Shown here: positions 35,124-43,960 of the stretch, in pieces
Layout: each line of letters begins with the position of its first letter
Numbering within the stretch: position 1 is the stretch's first letter
NCBI RefSeq assembly: GCF_007990245.1
Contig: NZ_BJWG01000007.1
Coordinates: 124,001-188,000 of the forward strand
Direction of reading: 5' to 3'
Length of the DNA stretch: 64,000 nt
Origin: Cellulomonas composti
Lineage (GTDB): Bacteria > Actinomycetota > Actinomycetes > Actinomycetales > Cellulomonadaceae
Made by a program: the position numbers and the translations under genes
The notes under the pieces: model-generated
Told to the model about the DNA's origin: nothing
Seen by the model: only the letters and a program-made list of their open reading frames with translations
Database searches by the model: none

Positions 35124-36333
35124 GTGGGTCGACGCCGCACGTGGTGGGCCGGCCCGAGTCCACACCCGCCTGCCGACGGCAGCATCCGGGCGGGCAGACG
35201 TCGTGCCACGCCGGGAGGTCTCCGACGGTCGCGCGCGGGACGGTCGGTCCGCCCGCGTCGGTCGCCCGCGCGGCCGCTGCGCGTTCGAGCACCAGGTCGA
35301 CGAGCCCGCGCACGAACGGCTCGCGCGTACCGACGGAGTCGGCCCGCACCGCCTCGAGCCCGAGCTCGGTGGCGGTCGCCATCGCCTCGGTGTCGAGGTC
35401 GTAGACGACCTCCATGTGGTCGGAGACGAATCCGATCGGCGAGAGCACGACGGCCCGCACGCCACGCTGCGCGAGCACGGCCAGGTGGTCGTTGACGTCC
35501 GGCTCGAGCCACGGCTGACTCGGCGGGCCGGAGCGCGAGCAGTAGGCGAGGTCCCACTCGACGGGCCGACCCAGGCGCTCCGCGACCCCTGCCGCGACGC
35601 TCGCGGCGACGTCGAGGTGCTGCTCCCGGTAGGACGGGGCGGCCAGCGCCGAGCCGGCCTCCATCGCGTCGGGGATCGAGTGCGTGACGAACACGACGCG
35701 CGCGTCCGGGGGAACCTGGTCGAACGCCTCGACGACCGCGTCGACGTTCGCCGCGACGAAGCCCGGGTGGTTGAAGTACGGCCGCACCTTGTCGACGACC
35801 AGCGGGTGCTCACCCGGCTGCCCCAGCTCGGTGCCGAGCGTCTCGAGCGCCTGCCAGAAGTCCTCGCGGTACTGCCGGCAGCCGGAGTAGGACCCGTACG
35901 CACTGGTCACGAGCGCGAGCACGCGCCGAGCGCCGTCGGCGTGGGCCGCCGCGAACGCGTCCTTGGTGTACGGGCTCCAGTTCCGGTTGCCCCACACCAC
36001 GGGCAGGTCGATCCCCCGCCGCTCGAGCTCAGTCGCCAGCGCCTTCTGCAGCGCGAGGTTCTGCCCGTTGATCGGGCTCGCCCCGCCGAAGTGCAGGTAG
36101 TGCTCCGCGACCTCGGCGAGCCGCTCGTCGGGGATGCCCTTGCCCGCCGTGACGTTGCGCAGGAACGGCATCACGTCGTCGGGGCCGTCGGGACCGCCGA
36201 ACGACGCGAGCACGAGCGCGTCGTACGGCCGGACATCCGGCCGGTCCTGAGACCGGTCCTGAGGCCGGTCCTGAGGGCGGTCCCGGAGGTCGGTGGGCAC
36301 GGACGTGTGGGGGGCGGGCGTCGTCGCGGGCAC
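35116..36333 (-). CDS. cpfC: Coproporphyrin III ferrochelatase
   Basis: 405 residues from the GTG at 36333; GATGAT lies 6 nt upstream, suggesting a leaderless start. It inserts Fe2+ into coproporphyrin III. The core starts [26 protein letters not shown] after a disordered N-terminus carrying D-R-P-Q repeats (about 18-33). Metal-site segments are [52 protein letters not shown] and [20 protein letters not shown]. The Cys-rich end DVCPPGCC plus an earlier Cys fits the [2Fe-2S] cluster of actinobacterial ferrochelatases. HemQ follows, completing the last two haem steps. Confidence 0.95.
   Translation of the reverse strand: MPATTPAPHTSVPTDLRDRPQDRPQDRSQDRPDVRPYDALVLASFGGPDGPDDVMPFLRNVTAGKGIPDERLAEVAEHYLHFGGASPINGQNLALQKALATELERRGIDLPVVWGNRNWSPYTKDAFAAAHADGARRVLALVTSAYGSYSGCRQYREDFWQALETLGTELGQPGEHPLVVDKVRPYFNHPGFVAANVDAVVEAFDQVPPDARVVFVTHSIPDAMEAGSALAAPSYREQHLDVAASVAAGVAERLGRPVEWDLAYCSRSGPPSQPWLEPDVNDHLAVLAQRGVRAVVLSPIGFVSDHMEVVYDLDTEAMATATELGLEAVRADSVGTREPFVRGLVDLVLERAAAARATDAGGPTVPRATVGDLPAWHDVCPPGCCRRQAGVDSGRPTTCGVDPLL
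36241..36288 (-). repeat. 12-bp repeats encoding D-R-P-Q near the cpfC N-terminus
   Basis: CCGGTCCTGAGR units at 36241, 36253 and 36265, plus a diverged fourth at 36277, encode three to four D-R-P/S-Q tetrapeptides. The units are nearly identical at DNA level, which suggests recent expansion. Confidence 0.85.
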
Positions 36334-36429
36334 CACCCGATCATCGCACCGCCCCACGACCCGACCCGCCCCCGGACCCCGCCCTCCCGCGTGACATTGA
36401 CCAGACACTCCGTCAGAACCCCGGGACGG

Positions 36430-36462
36430 GGAAGGGCCCCGCCGCAGTGGCGGGGCCCTTCC
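36430..36462 (-). terminator. Terminator of the malEFG operon
   Basis: A perfect 14-bp stem GGAAGGGCCCCGCC/GGCGGGGCCCTTCC with a 5-nt loop lies 16 nt beyond the malG stop. It has no U-run. Confidence 0.8.
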
Positions 36463-36477
36463 TGGGTGACGGCGTAC

Positions 36478-37500
36478 TCAGCCCTTGACGGCACCACCCA
36501 GACCAGCGCCACGGAGGAACATGCGCTGGAAGATCAGGAACATCGCGATCGGGATCAGCGTCGAGATCGCCAGCGCCGCCATCAGCGTGCCCTTGTCGAC
36601 GTCCTTCATCGCCTGCAGGTACACGGAGAGGGTCATGACGTCCTGCGACCTCAGGACCAGGAACGGCCACAGGAAGTCCTTCCAGGACGCGATGACCGCG
36701 AACACGGACACCACGCCGACGATCGGCTTGCTCATCGGCAGGACGATCGACCAGAACAGCCGGAAGGGGCCGGCGCCGTCGACCCGCGCTGCCTCGAAGA
36801 TCTCCCGAGGCAGCGAGTCGAAGAAGCGTGCGACGAGCACGACATTGAACGCGCTCGCCCCGGCGGGCAGCCACACCGCGAAGAAGTTGTTGATCAGCGA
36901 CCCGCCGATCGGCGGGTTCACGATGATCTTGTACAGCGGGATGAGCAGGACGACGGCGGGCACGAAGAGCGTCGCGAGCACAGCCCAGTTCAGCACCTTG
37001 GACCACTTCGGCCGCAGCACGGAGAGGACGAACCCGCCGGTCGTCGCCACGAGGACCTGGACGAACCACGAGCCCAGCGCCACCCACACGGTATTCATGA
37101 AGAACTGACCGATGTGGTACCGGTTCCATGCCTGGTCGATGTTCCTCATCGTGAGGCCCTCGGGAATCAGCGCCATCGGGTTCGACTGGATCTCCTGCGT
37201 CGGCGTGAACGCGAACTTCGCAAGCAGCAGCAACGGCCCGAGGCACCAGACCAGGAGCAGCACCAGGAGCAGGAAGTGCATCGAGCGCCAGGTCCACCTG
37301 ACCTGCGTCCGGCGCCAGTCGGCGGTCGAGAGCGCGCCGCGGTCGGGCTCGGAGCCGGATCCGCCACGCGGCCGCCGGCGACCGCGGATCGTCGCGGCCA
37401 GCACCGCGCCGGGCGCGCCGACGCGTGCGATCGACGACTGCGTCACGGGTGCGAGCGGCGCGGACCCGGTGCCGTCGGTGTGGGAGTCGGTGGTGGTCAC
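36478..37500 (-). CDS. malG: Maltose-type ABC permease MalG
   Basis: 340 residues from the GTG at 37500, which overlaps the malF stop by 4 nt. A long cytosolic N-terminus (about 80 residues, Arg/Gly-rich) precedes six helices (first near 78-98: FLLLVLLLVWCLGPLLLLAK). The EAA loop REIFEAARVDGAGPFRLFWSIVLPMSKP docks the ATPase, and the end FQRMFLRGAGLGGAVKG is standard. It is part of the maltodextrin importer. No ATPase gene is linked, as in the ceb operon. Confidence 0.92.
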   Translation of the reverse strand: MTTTDSHTDGTGSAPLAPVTQSSIARVGAPGAVLAATIRGRRRPRGGSGSEPDRGALSTADWRRTQVRWTWRSMHFLLLVLLLVWCLGPLLLLAKFAFTPTQEIQSNPMALIPEGLTMRNIDQAWNRYHIGQFFMNTVWVALGSWFVQVLVATTGGFVLSVLRPKWSKVLNWAVLATLFVPAVVLLIPLYKIIVNPPIGGSLINNFFAVWLPAGASAFNVVLVARFFDSLPREIFEAARVDGAGPFRLFWSIVLPMSKPIVGVVSVFAVIASWKDFLWPFLVLRSQDVMTLSVYLQAMKDVDKGTLMAALAISTLIPIAMFLIFQRMFLRGAGLGGAVKG

Positions 37501-38465
37501 GTCTGGCTCCAGTTGCGCGTCATGCGGAAGTACACGAGGGACATCACCGCGAGGAAGGCGGCCAGCAGCAGGCTCAGGGCGGTGGCCTGGCCGAAGTTGC
37601 CGCCGAGGTTGGTGAAGGCGAGGTTGTAGATCCGCAGCATGATCGTCTCGGTCGCGTGGTTCGGACCGCCGTTGGTGAACAGGAACGGTTCGAGGAACAC
37701 CTGCGCCGTGCCGATGATCTGCAGGATCAACGTGATGAACAGGACGCCGCGCAGCTGCGGCAGCGTCACGTGCCAGACCTTGCGCCACACGGAGGCGCCG
37801 TCGACCTCGGCCGCGTCGTACAGCTCGGCCGGGACCGAGATCAGCGCGGCGAGGTAGATGATCACCGTTCCGCCCGCGGCCGCCCATGTCGCCTCGAGGA
37901 CGAGCGACGGCATGGCCCAGGTCGCGTCGTTCAGCCACGCGAACGGACCGAGGCCCACCCAGCCCAGCACCGTGTTGAACACGCCTTCCGGGCGCGGGTC
38001 GTAGAAGAACTTCCAGAGCAGGACCGCGACGACGGGCGGCACGACGACGGGCAGGTACGCGAGGGCCGAGTAGAAGCCCTTGCGTCGGCGCAGCTCGCTC
38101 ATCAGCACCGCCCCGACGAGCGGGATCGGGTACCCGAAGACCATCGCGAGGATGGCGAACCACGCGGTGTTGCGGATGACGGTCGGCAGCAGCGGGTCGG
38201 TCAGGACGGCACGGAAGTTGTCGAGGCCCACCCACGTCGGGGCGTCGACGAGGTTCGACTCCTGCAGGCTCATGACCACGGACGAGACGATCGGCCACCA
38301 CGAGAACACGCCGAACACGAACAGGATCGGCAGGGCGAAGACCAGCGAGCTCAGCCCGCCGCGGCGGGCCCAGGTGGCGAGCGACCGCGGGCCCTGCTCG
38401 CGTTCGTGGACCTTGTAGGAACCCCGGCCCCGGGGCTGGATGAGGACCGTGTCGTCCGTCGTCAT
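37497..38465 (-). CDS. malF: Maltose-type ABC permease MalF
   Basis: 322 residues. ATG 38465 follows GAGAAGG. Six helices, the first near 40-62 (SLVFALPILFVFGVFSWWPIV). The EAA loop reads YDAAEVDGASVWRKVWHVTLPQLRG, and PFLFTNGGPNHATETI near the end is typical of sugar permeases of this class. It is translationally coupled to malG and separated from malE by a strong hairpin. Confidence 0.92.
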   Translation of the reverse strand: MTTDDTVLIQPRGRGSYKVHEREQGPRSLATWARRGGLSSLVFALPILFVFGVFSWWPIVSSVVMSLQESNLVDAPTWVGLDNFRAVLTDPLLPTVIRNTAWFAILAMVFGYPIPLVGAVLMSELRRRKGFYSALAYLPVVVPPVVAVLLWKFFYDPRPEGVFNTVLGWVGLGPFAWLNDATWAMPSLVLEATWAAAGGTVIIYLAALISVPAELYDAAEVDGASVWRKVWHVTLPQLRGVLFITLILQIIGTAQVFLEPFLFTNGGPNHATETIMLRIYNLAFTNLGGNFGQATALSLLLAAFLAVMSLVYFRMTRNWSQT

Positions 38466-38529
38466 GTCGTGGCCTTCTCGGTGTGCGGTGCGGTGGTGGT
38501 GCGCGTGGTGCAGGTGCGGGTGGTGCAGG
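38466..38529. repeat. GGTGGTGCNGGTGCG-type repeats upstream of malF
   Basis: Short GTGGTGC/GGTGCGG units recur between malF and the hairpin. They are degenerate, with no reading frame or operator evident. Similar units appear upstream of malE (40020-40150). Confidence 0.5.
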
Positions 38530-38566
38530 CGTCGCCCGGCCGGGGAGGTGCCCCGGCCGGGCGACG
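38530..38566 (-). terminator. 16-bp hairpin between malE and malF
   Basis: A perfect 16-bp stem (38530-38545 with 38551-38566) with loop AGGTG, 5 nt after the malE stop. It occupies the same position as the cebE-cebF hairpin and probably sets a higher binding-protein level. Confidence 0.85.
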
Positions 38567-38571
38567 TCCGA

Positions 38572-39978
38572 TCAGCTCGCCGCGTCGATCGCGGTCTGGC
38601 CGACCTCGTTCGCCGTGCTCAGCAGGGCGTCGATGTCAGCGTTGTCGTCGGTGATGACAGCCTGCACGACCGGGAACAGCGCGTTGTAGAGGTCCTGCGT
38701 GGCGACAGCGGCCTCGGGCACCAGGTCCTGCTCGAACATCACGTCGGTGTAGCCGGTCATGTTCTCGAGCGGGACGTTGATGTAGTCCTTGATCCACTCG
38801 AGGTTCTCCTTGTACAGCTCCTCGGAGAAGATCGGCAGCACCGGGGTTCCGACGGCCTGCGGCGGGTTGGCGCCGGCGCGGGTCGACGCGTCCGCGATCG
38901 CCTGGTCCTTGTCCTGCAGCTTGCTCAGGTACCACCAGTCGATCCACTTGACCGCGGCGTCCTTCTGGGCCTCGGTCGAGTCCTTGGTGACCGCCGCGAG
39001 GGTGCCGCCGGCGAGCGCGCCGCCGCCGTCCTCGGTCGGGATCGCGGTCAGGCCGTAGCCCCAGTCCGCGGTGACGCCGTTGCCCTCGACGAGCGCGTTG
39101 TAGACGTCGGAGCCCGAGGTGTACATCGCGAGCTCGCCACCGCCGAACGCGGCGTTGATCTCGCCCCAGCCCAGGTCGGCGCGCGCGAGCAGCGAGCCGT
39201 CCTTCTTGAGGTCCTGCAGGAACTGCAGGTGCGCCTTGATCGCGGGATCGGTCAGCGTGGCGATGTACTTGCCGCCCTCGTTCTTCTCGATCACGCCGCC
39301 ACGCGAGTTGGCGCCGGCCGCCAGCTGCCAGCCACCCGACGCGTCGAGGGCCATCGTCGCGTAGCCCGCGATGCCGGTCTCGTCGTGGATCTTCTTGGCG
39401 TCCGCGCGGACCTCGTCCCACGTCGTCGGCGGGTCGTCGGGGTCGAGCCCGGCCTGCTCGAACAGGTTGCGGTTGTAGTGCAGCGCGACCGCGTAGATCG
39501 ACTTGGCCGGGACGGCGAAGATCGTGCCGCTGTCGTCCATGCCGTTCTCGAGGAGCTTCTCGTTGAAGTCGTCGCCGTACGGCAGGGCCTTGACGTACGA
39601 GTCGATGTCAGCCAGCTGACCCTGCTGGATGAGCGTCTTGCCGTCCGTCAGCGGGATCTCGAACACGTTCGGCAGGGTGCCGCCCGCGAGCGCCGTGGTG
39701 AACGTCGAGTTGAGCCACTGGTAGTCCTCGGGCTCGACCGTGATGTTCGGGTACTGCTCCTCGAACGCTGCGACGCGCTCGTCGAGCTGCTGCTTGGCGG
39801 CGTCGTCGGCGGTGGGCAGGAGACCGGCGACGCGGATCGTGACCGCCTCGTCGGTCGCTGCGCCCGTCGGGTCGCCGGAAGCGCCCGGCTCCTCGGGGTC
39901 GCTGCTGTCGCACGCGGCGAGCAGTCCGAACGACAGCACGGCGGCCATCGCCAGCGTGGTGGTGCGGTGGAACCTCAT
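38572..39978 (-). CDS. malE: Maltose/maltodextrin-type binding lipoprotein MalE
   Basis: 468 residues. ATG 39978 follows AAGGAG. Signal peptide with lipobox LLAA-Cys23, then a short acidic linker and a family 1 sugar-binding fold (VTIRVAGLLPTADDAAKQQLDERVAAFEEQYPNITVEPEDYQW). Ligand assignment rests on the linked alpha-glucosidase and the MalR-like regulator rather than on binding residues; other alpha-glucosides are possible. It is preceded on the same strand by the GH13 gene (173-nt gap). Confidence 0.88.
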   Translation of the reverse strand: MRFHRTTTLAMAAVLSFGLLAACDSSDPEEPGASGDPTGAATDEAVTIRVAGLLPTADDAAKQQLDERVAAFEEQYPNITVEPEDYQWLNSTFTTALAGGTLPNVFEIPLTDGKTLIQQGQLADIDSYVKALPYGDDFNEKLLENGMDDSGTIFAVPAKSIYAVALHYNRNLFEQAGLDPDDPPTTWDEVRADAKKIHDETGIAGYATMALDASGGWQLAAGANSRGGVIEKNEGGKYIATLTDPAIKAHLQFLQDLKKDGSLLARADLGWGEINAAFGGGELAMYTSGSDVYNALVEGNGVTADWGYGLTAIPTEDGGGALAGGTLAAVTKDSTEAQKDAAVKWIDWWYLSKLQDKDQAIADASTRAGANPPQAVGTPVLPIFSEELYKENLEWIKDYINVPLENMTGYTDVMFEQDLVPEAAVATQDLYNALFPVVQAVITDDNADIDALLSTANEVGQTAIDAAS

Positions 39979-40151
39979 CGTCACTCCTTCGTGAGGTACG
40001 TCCTGGCGTCCGCCAGGTCGCGATGCGGGTGGTGCTCGGGACGTGCACGGCTTCACAGGGCACTGCGGGGGCACTGCGGGCCGGGTACGGGACTGCGGGT
40101 GGTGCGACTACGGGTGGTGCTGGTGCCGGGCGTGCACGAGGGTCGTGCCGC
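39979..40151. repeat. Gene-free gap with CCGCAGTGCCC and CACCACCCG repeats
   Basis: On the minus strand, CACCACCCG-type units occur several times (40023-40140) and CCGCAGTGCCC twice. CCTGGCG/CGCCAGG (40002-40017) is a small inverted repeat near the malE start. No clear promoter or MalR site is visible. Confidence 0.5.
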
Positions 40152-41801
40152 TCAGCTCGTCGGGACGGGATCGGTGCGCAGCCACGCAGCGGTGTCGCGC
40201 GGCAGCCTGCCTGCCACGAGCTGACCGCTCGTGAGCAGGACGTCGGTGTGAGCCGGCAGGTCAGCCGGCTCGATCCCGAGGTTGACGACGCACGTGACGT
40301 CACCCCGGGAGAACGCGAGCACCTCGTCGGACGACTCGAGCCACGTCAGCGTGCCGTCGCCGAGGCAGGGCTCGGCGCGGCGACGGGCGAGCACGTCGCG
40401 GTAGAGATGCAGCATGGAGGTCGCGTCGGCGGACTGTGCCGCGACGGTCAGGTCGGTCCAGTCGGCGGGCTGCGGGAGCCACGGCGCGGCCTCGACCGCG
40501 CTGAAGCCGTACGGCGTCGTCGACCCCGACCACGGCAGCGGCACGCGGCAGCCGTCGCGGCCCGGGTCGACACCCAGCGAGCGGAAGTGCATCGGGTCCT
40601 GCAGCACCTCGAGCGGCAGGTCCTCGACCTCGGGCAGGCCCAGCTCGTCGCCCTGGTAGACGTACAGCGAACCGGGCAGCGCGGCCGTGAGCAGCGCGGC
40701 CGCACGGGCCCGCCGCGTGCCGACCTCGAGGTCGGTCGGCGTGCCGAACCGCTTGGCGGCGAACGAGAACGACGAGTCGTCGCGGCCGTAGCGCGTGACC
40801 GGTCGCGTGACGTCGTGGTTGGAGAGCACCCACGTGGCGGGCGCTCCCACGGGCCCGTGCGCGGCGATCGTCATGTCGATCGACTCGCGCAACTCCTTGG
40901 CGACCCAGGGCCGGGCCATGAAGTCGAAGTTGAACGCGGTGTGCATCTCGTCGGGGCGCAGGTACTGCGCGAACCGCTGCCGGTCGGCGAGCCACACCTC
41001 TCCGACGAGCACGCGCGTGCCCTCGTACGTGTCGGCCAGCGCGCGCCAGGAGCGGTAGACGTCGTGGATCTCGTCGCGGTCGACGTGCGGGTGCTCGCCG
41101 GGACCGACCTCGCCCTGGTACTCGGGCAGCGTGGGGTCCTTGACCAGCAGTGCGGCGGAGTCGATGCGGATGCCGGCCACGCCGCGGTCGAACCAGAACC
41201 GGAGCACGTCCTCGAACTCGGCGCGCACGTCCGGGTGGGACCAGTTGAGGTCCGGCTGGGCGGGCGCGAACAGGTGCAGGTACCACTCGCCGGGCGTGCC
41301 GTCGGGGTTCGTCGTGCGCGTCCACGTGTCGCCCTGGAAGTCGGAGACCCAGTGCGTCGGGATCTGCGCGCCGTCGGCGCCCTTGCCGGGGTGGAACCAG
41401 AACCGCTCCCGCTCGGGCGATCCGGGTCCGGCCGCGAGTGCGGCCTGGAACCAGGCGTGCTGGTCGGAGACGTGGTTCGGGACGATGTCGATGATCGTCC
41501 GGATGCCGTGCTCGAGCGCCTCGTCGATGAGCGCCTCGGCCTCCTCGAGCGTGCCGAACGCGGGGTCGATCGCGCGGTAGTCCGCGACGTCGTAGCCGCC
41601 GTCCGCGAGCGGCGAGGCGTACCACGGGGTGACCCAGATCGCGTCGACGCCGAGGTCACGCAGGTAGGGCAGACGGGCGCGCACGCCGGCGAGGTCCCCC
41701 GTGCCGTCGCCGTTCCCGTCGGCGAAGCTGCGCGGGTACACCTGGTAGATCACGGCACCGCGCCACCACGTCGGGTCGGTCGCGGGCTGGGTGTGCGCCA
41801 C
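40152..41801 (-). CDS. GH13 alpha-glucosidase
   Basis: 549 residues from the GTG at 41801 (GAGACGAGAA upstream); an ATG at 41900 would add 33 residues. The start WWRGAVIYQVYPRSFADGNGDGTGDLAGV is typical of oligo-alpha-glucosidases. Catalytic segments: GVAGIRIDSAALL (nucleophile Asp), VLVGEVWLAD (acid/base Glu) and WVLSNHDVTRP (transition-state Asp). IVPNHVSDQHAWFQ is the second conserved region. It is cytosolic, with no signal peptide. It would hydrolyse imported maltodextrins or other alpha-glucosides to glucose. Confidence 0.92.
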   Translation of the reverse strand: MAHTQPATDPTWWRGAVIYQVYPRSFADGNGDGTGDLAGVRARLPYLRDLGVDAIWVTPWYASPLADGGYDVADYRAIDPAFGTLEEAEALIDEALEHGIRTIIDIVPNHVSDQHAWFQAALAAGPGSPERERFWFHPGKGADGAQIPTHWVSDFQGDTWTRTTNPDGTPGEWYLHLFAPAQPDLNWSHPDVRAEFEDVLRFWFDRGVAGIRIDSAALLVKDPTLPEYQGEVGPGEHPHVDRDEIHDVYRSWRALADTYEGTRVLVGEVWLADRQRFAQYLRPDEMHTAFNFDFMARPWVAKELRESIDMTIAAHGPVGAPATWVLSNHDVTRPVTRYGRDDSSFSFAAKRFGTPTDLEVGTRRARAAALLTAALPGSLYVYQGDELGLPEVEDLPLEVLQDPMHFRSLGVDPGRDGCRVPLPWSGSTTPYGFSAVEAAPWLPQPADWTDLTVAAQSADATSMLHLYRDVLARRRAEPCLGDGTLTWLESSDEVLAFSRGDVTCVVNLGIEPADLPAHTDVLLTSGQLVAGRLPRDTAAWLRTDPVPTS

Positions 41802-41932
41802 GTCGGTTCTCGTCTCTCGTAGGCCGGGGCTCGGGGCCCGGCCGGACTGTCGCGGGTTCGTGCGTCCTGCTCGCGTCGGTCCGTCTGCGGAGTCGGCCAT
41901 GACTCCGACGACGTCTTCGGCGCGTGACCAGA

Positions 41933-41962
41933 ACACTAAAGGTTCCGACGAGATCCGCGCAA
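41933..41962 (-). promoter_or_regulatory. Putative promoter of the GH13 gene
   Basis: Minus strand TTGCGC (41962-41957), 18-nt spacer, TAGTGT (41938-41933), with transcription near 41926. CTTGCGCG overlapping the -35 resembles a MalR half-site (CTTGCA) only weakly. The gene-free 41802-42116 otherwise holds the malR terminator. Confidence 0.45.
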
Positions 41963-42063
41963 GAACCCGACAGTGGAGTTATCAAAGCGTGACCAACGGA
42001 CGGTAGGACCTCACCGGTGACGGTCGGTCGCTGACGTGACGGCGCTCACACGCAGATGCACGA

Positions 42064-42096
42064 CAGCCCCGGACCGCGGACGCGGAACCGGGGCTG
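42064..42096 (-). terminator. malR terminator hairpin
   Basis: A 9-bp stem CAGCCCCGG/CCGGGGCTG with a 15-nt loop lies 21 nt beyond the malR stop at 42117. The loop itself can pair in part (CCGCG/CGCGG). Confidence 0.6.
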
Positions 42097-42116
42097 CGAC
42101 GTGGCGCGGGGGTTGC

Positions 42117-43163
42117 TCAGACGGTCGTAGCCGCCGCGGTGGCCGTCGTCGACGTCGAGGTGCGCACGGGCGCGGTGGACCCGCGCACGACCAGCTCGGG
42201 CTCGAACAGGAGCTCCTCCTGCGGCACGGCGAGCCCGTTGATCTGGCTCACGAGCAGGTCGATCGCCGCGCGCCCCATCGGCTCGATCGGCTGGCGCACG
42301 GTCGTCAGGGGCGGTTCCGTGCAGTTCATGAAGGCCGAGTCGTCGTACCCGACGATCGAGACGTCGTCCGGAACGCTCAGGCCGGCGCGCCGCGCGGCCC
42401 GGATCGCACCGAGCGCGAGCGGGTCGGACGCGCAGACGATGCCCGTGACGCCCTCCTTGAGCAGCCGCGTCGCGGCGGCCTGCCCGCTCTCGAGCGAGTA
42501 CGCCGAACGCACCACGTGGTGCGGGCCCAGCTCGATGCCGAGGCGCTGTGCGATCGATCGCGCTGCCTTGAGCTTGCGCTCGGAGGGGACGTGGTCGACG
42601 GGTCCGAGCACGAGACCGACCTTCGTGTGCCCGAGCGACGCGAGGTGCCCGAGCGCCTGCTCGATCGCGACCTCGTCGTCGCACGACACCCGCGGGAACG
42701 GCAGCTCCTCGATCGAGGCGTTGATGAGCACGACGGGCAGGTTGCGGCCGGTCAGCCGCTCGTAGTGGCCGTGCGTCGCGTCCCGCTGGGCGTAGTGCCC
42801 ACCGGCGAACACGATGCCGGACACCTGCTGCCCGAGCAGCAGCTCGACGTAGTCGGCCTCCGAGACGCCGCCCGCGGTCTGCGTGCACAGCACGGGCGTG
42901 AAGCCCTGCTGCGCGAGCGCACCGCCGACGACCTCGGCGAACGCCGGGAAGATCGGGTTCTGCAGCTCGGGGAGCACGAGCCCGACGAGCCGCGCCCGCT
43001 CCCCCCGCAGCTTGGTGGGGCGCTCGTAGCCGAGCACGTCGAGTGCGGTGAGCACCGACTCCCGCGTCTGCTCCGAGACACCAGGCTTGCCGTTGAGCAC
43101 GCGGCTGACGGTCGCCTCCGAGACGCCGACCTTGCGTGCCACCTCTGCGAGTCGCCGTGACAT
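42117..43163 (-). CDS. malR: LacI-family repressor MalR
   Basis: 348 residues from the ATG at 43163, fixed by TAGGAT 7 nt upstream and by the match to streptomycete MalR, which also begins MSRRLAEVA; the ATG at 43172 lies inside the promoter. The HTH is RRLAEVARKVGVSEATVSRVLNGKPGVS, then VLPELQNPIFPAFAEVVGGALAQQGF and YDDSAFMNCTEPPLTTVRQP in the effector domain. It probably represses the maltodextrin genes and itself, because two CTTGCAAG operators lie in its own promoter. The C-terminal tail is Ser/Thr/Ala-rich. Confidence 0.92.
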   Translation of the reverse strand: MSRRLAEVARKVGVSEATVSRVLNGKPGVSEQTRESVLTALDVLGYERPTKLRGERARLVGLVLPELQNPIFPAFAEVVGGALAQQGFTPVLCTQTAGGVSEADYVELLLGQQVSGIVFAGGHYAQRDATHGHYERLTGRNLPVVLINASIEELPFPRVSCDDEVAIEQALGHLASLGHTKVGLVLGPVDHVPSERKLKAARSIAQRLGIELGPHHVVRSAYSLESGQAAATRLLKEGVTGIVCASDPLALGAIRAARRAGLSVPDDVSIVGYDDSAFMNCTEPPLTTVRQPIEPMGRAAIDLLVSQINGLAVPQEELLFEPELVVRGSTAPVRTSTSTTATAAATTV

Positions 43164-43170
43164 GTTCGTC

Positions 43171-43215
43171 ATCCTAGGCCCTGCACTTGCAAGTTTGTTG
43201 CAGCGACTTGCAAGA
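43171..43215 (-). promoter_or_regulatory. malR promoter with two CTTGCAAG operators
   Basis: TAGGAT (43176-43171) lies 7 nt before the ATG at 43163. Perfect palindrome ACTTGCAAGT (43185-43194) and near-copy ACTTGCAAGA (43206-43215) have centres 21 bp apart, two helical turns, and cover the -35 region. Streptomycete MalR is reported, from memory, to bind CTTGCAG repeats, so autoregulation is likely. Confidence 0.8.
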
Positions 43216-43256
43216 CTCGACGGAGTTCGTCGCGGACCGAGGCTCTCGCGGACGAG

Positions 43257-43757
43257 TCAGGTCGTGGGCTGCAGCGCGAGCGAGTCGGCGACCGTCGCCG
43301 CCCACGCGCGGATCAGCGCGAAGTCGCGGTGGTCACCCTCGCGGGCACGGGCGCCCGCGATCGTCGCGCGCTCGGCGAACGTCAGCACCTGCCGGTCGAG
43401 CCGGCCGCGGAAGCTGCGGTGGCCGCTCGCCCCCAGGTGCTTGACGAGCTCGCTGATCTCGTGCGGCGAGTTCGCGGCCGCGGCGGGTTGCGTCGCCAGG
43501 CCCGACGAGAACAGCCAGACCACCGGCGGCACCCGCGACGCCTCGACCCGCTCGGCGAGCTCACGTGCCGCCGACAGCCAGTGCCCGACGTACACCGCGG
43601 AGCCGAGCACGAGAGCGTCGTAGCCCGTGGCGTCGACGACGTCCTGCGGTTCGCGCAGGTCGACCTCGTAGCCGTGCTCCGTGAGGACCTGCGCGACACA
43701 CTCGCCGATCTCCCACGTACCGCCGTGGCGTGACGCCACCGACACCAGCACCCGCAT
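43257..43757 (-). CDS. Flavodoxin-domain protein
   Basis: 166 residues. ATG 43757 has GGAGG 8 nt upstream. It begins MRVLVSVASRHGGTWEIGECVAQVLTEHGYEVDL: the phosphate-binding loop SRHGGT and first helix of a flavodoxin. VLGSAVYVGHWLSAARELAER and VWLFSSGLATQP follow, as in flavodoxin-like proteins related to HemG and to archaeal and actinobacterial flavodoxin_5. It would bind FMN. The redox partner is unknown. It stands downstream of the marR gene on the same strand with a 184-nt gap. Confidence 0.82.
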   Translation of the reverse strand: MRVLVSVASRHGGTWEIGECVAQVLTEHGYEVDLREPQDVVDATGYDALVLGSAVYVGHWLSAARELAERVEASRVPPVVWLFSSGLATQPAAAANSPHEISELVKHLGASGHRSFRGRLDRQVLTFAERATIAGARAREGDHRDFALIRAWAATVADSLALQPTT

Positions 43758-43919
43758 TCCCCGCACCTCCCCCGTCGAGACCGGGCCCCGCGCCCGCCGA
43801 CCATCGACGCCTGGACCGCGTCGGACTCCATCGTGGGCGACAAACCCCCCGATGTGATGGGCCCGAGGTCCCGCGGGACGAGCGTCACACCCGGCCGTCG
43901 GCCGGTGCGGGCCGGGACG

Positions 43920-43960
43920 TCACCGCAGGTCGGGCTGGACATCACCGCAGGTCGGGCTGG
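43920..43960. repeat. 22-bp-period duplication spanning the marR stop codon
   Basis: TCACCGCAGGTCGGGCTGG occurs at 43920-43938 and again at 43942-43960. The second copy carries the stop (43942-43944). The first would supply another TGA 22 nt later in a different frame. Confidence 0.9.

Noticed and set aside
41940..41970. MalR operator at the GH13 promoter
   Set aside because: CTTGCGCG matches only half of the CTTGCAAG palindrome; not enough to call a site.
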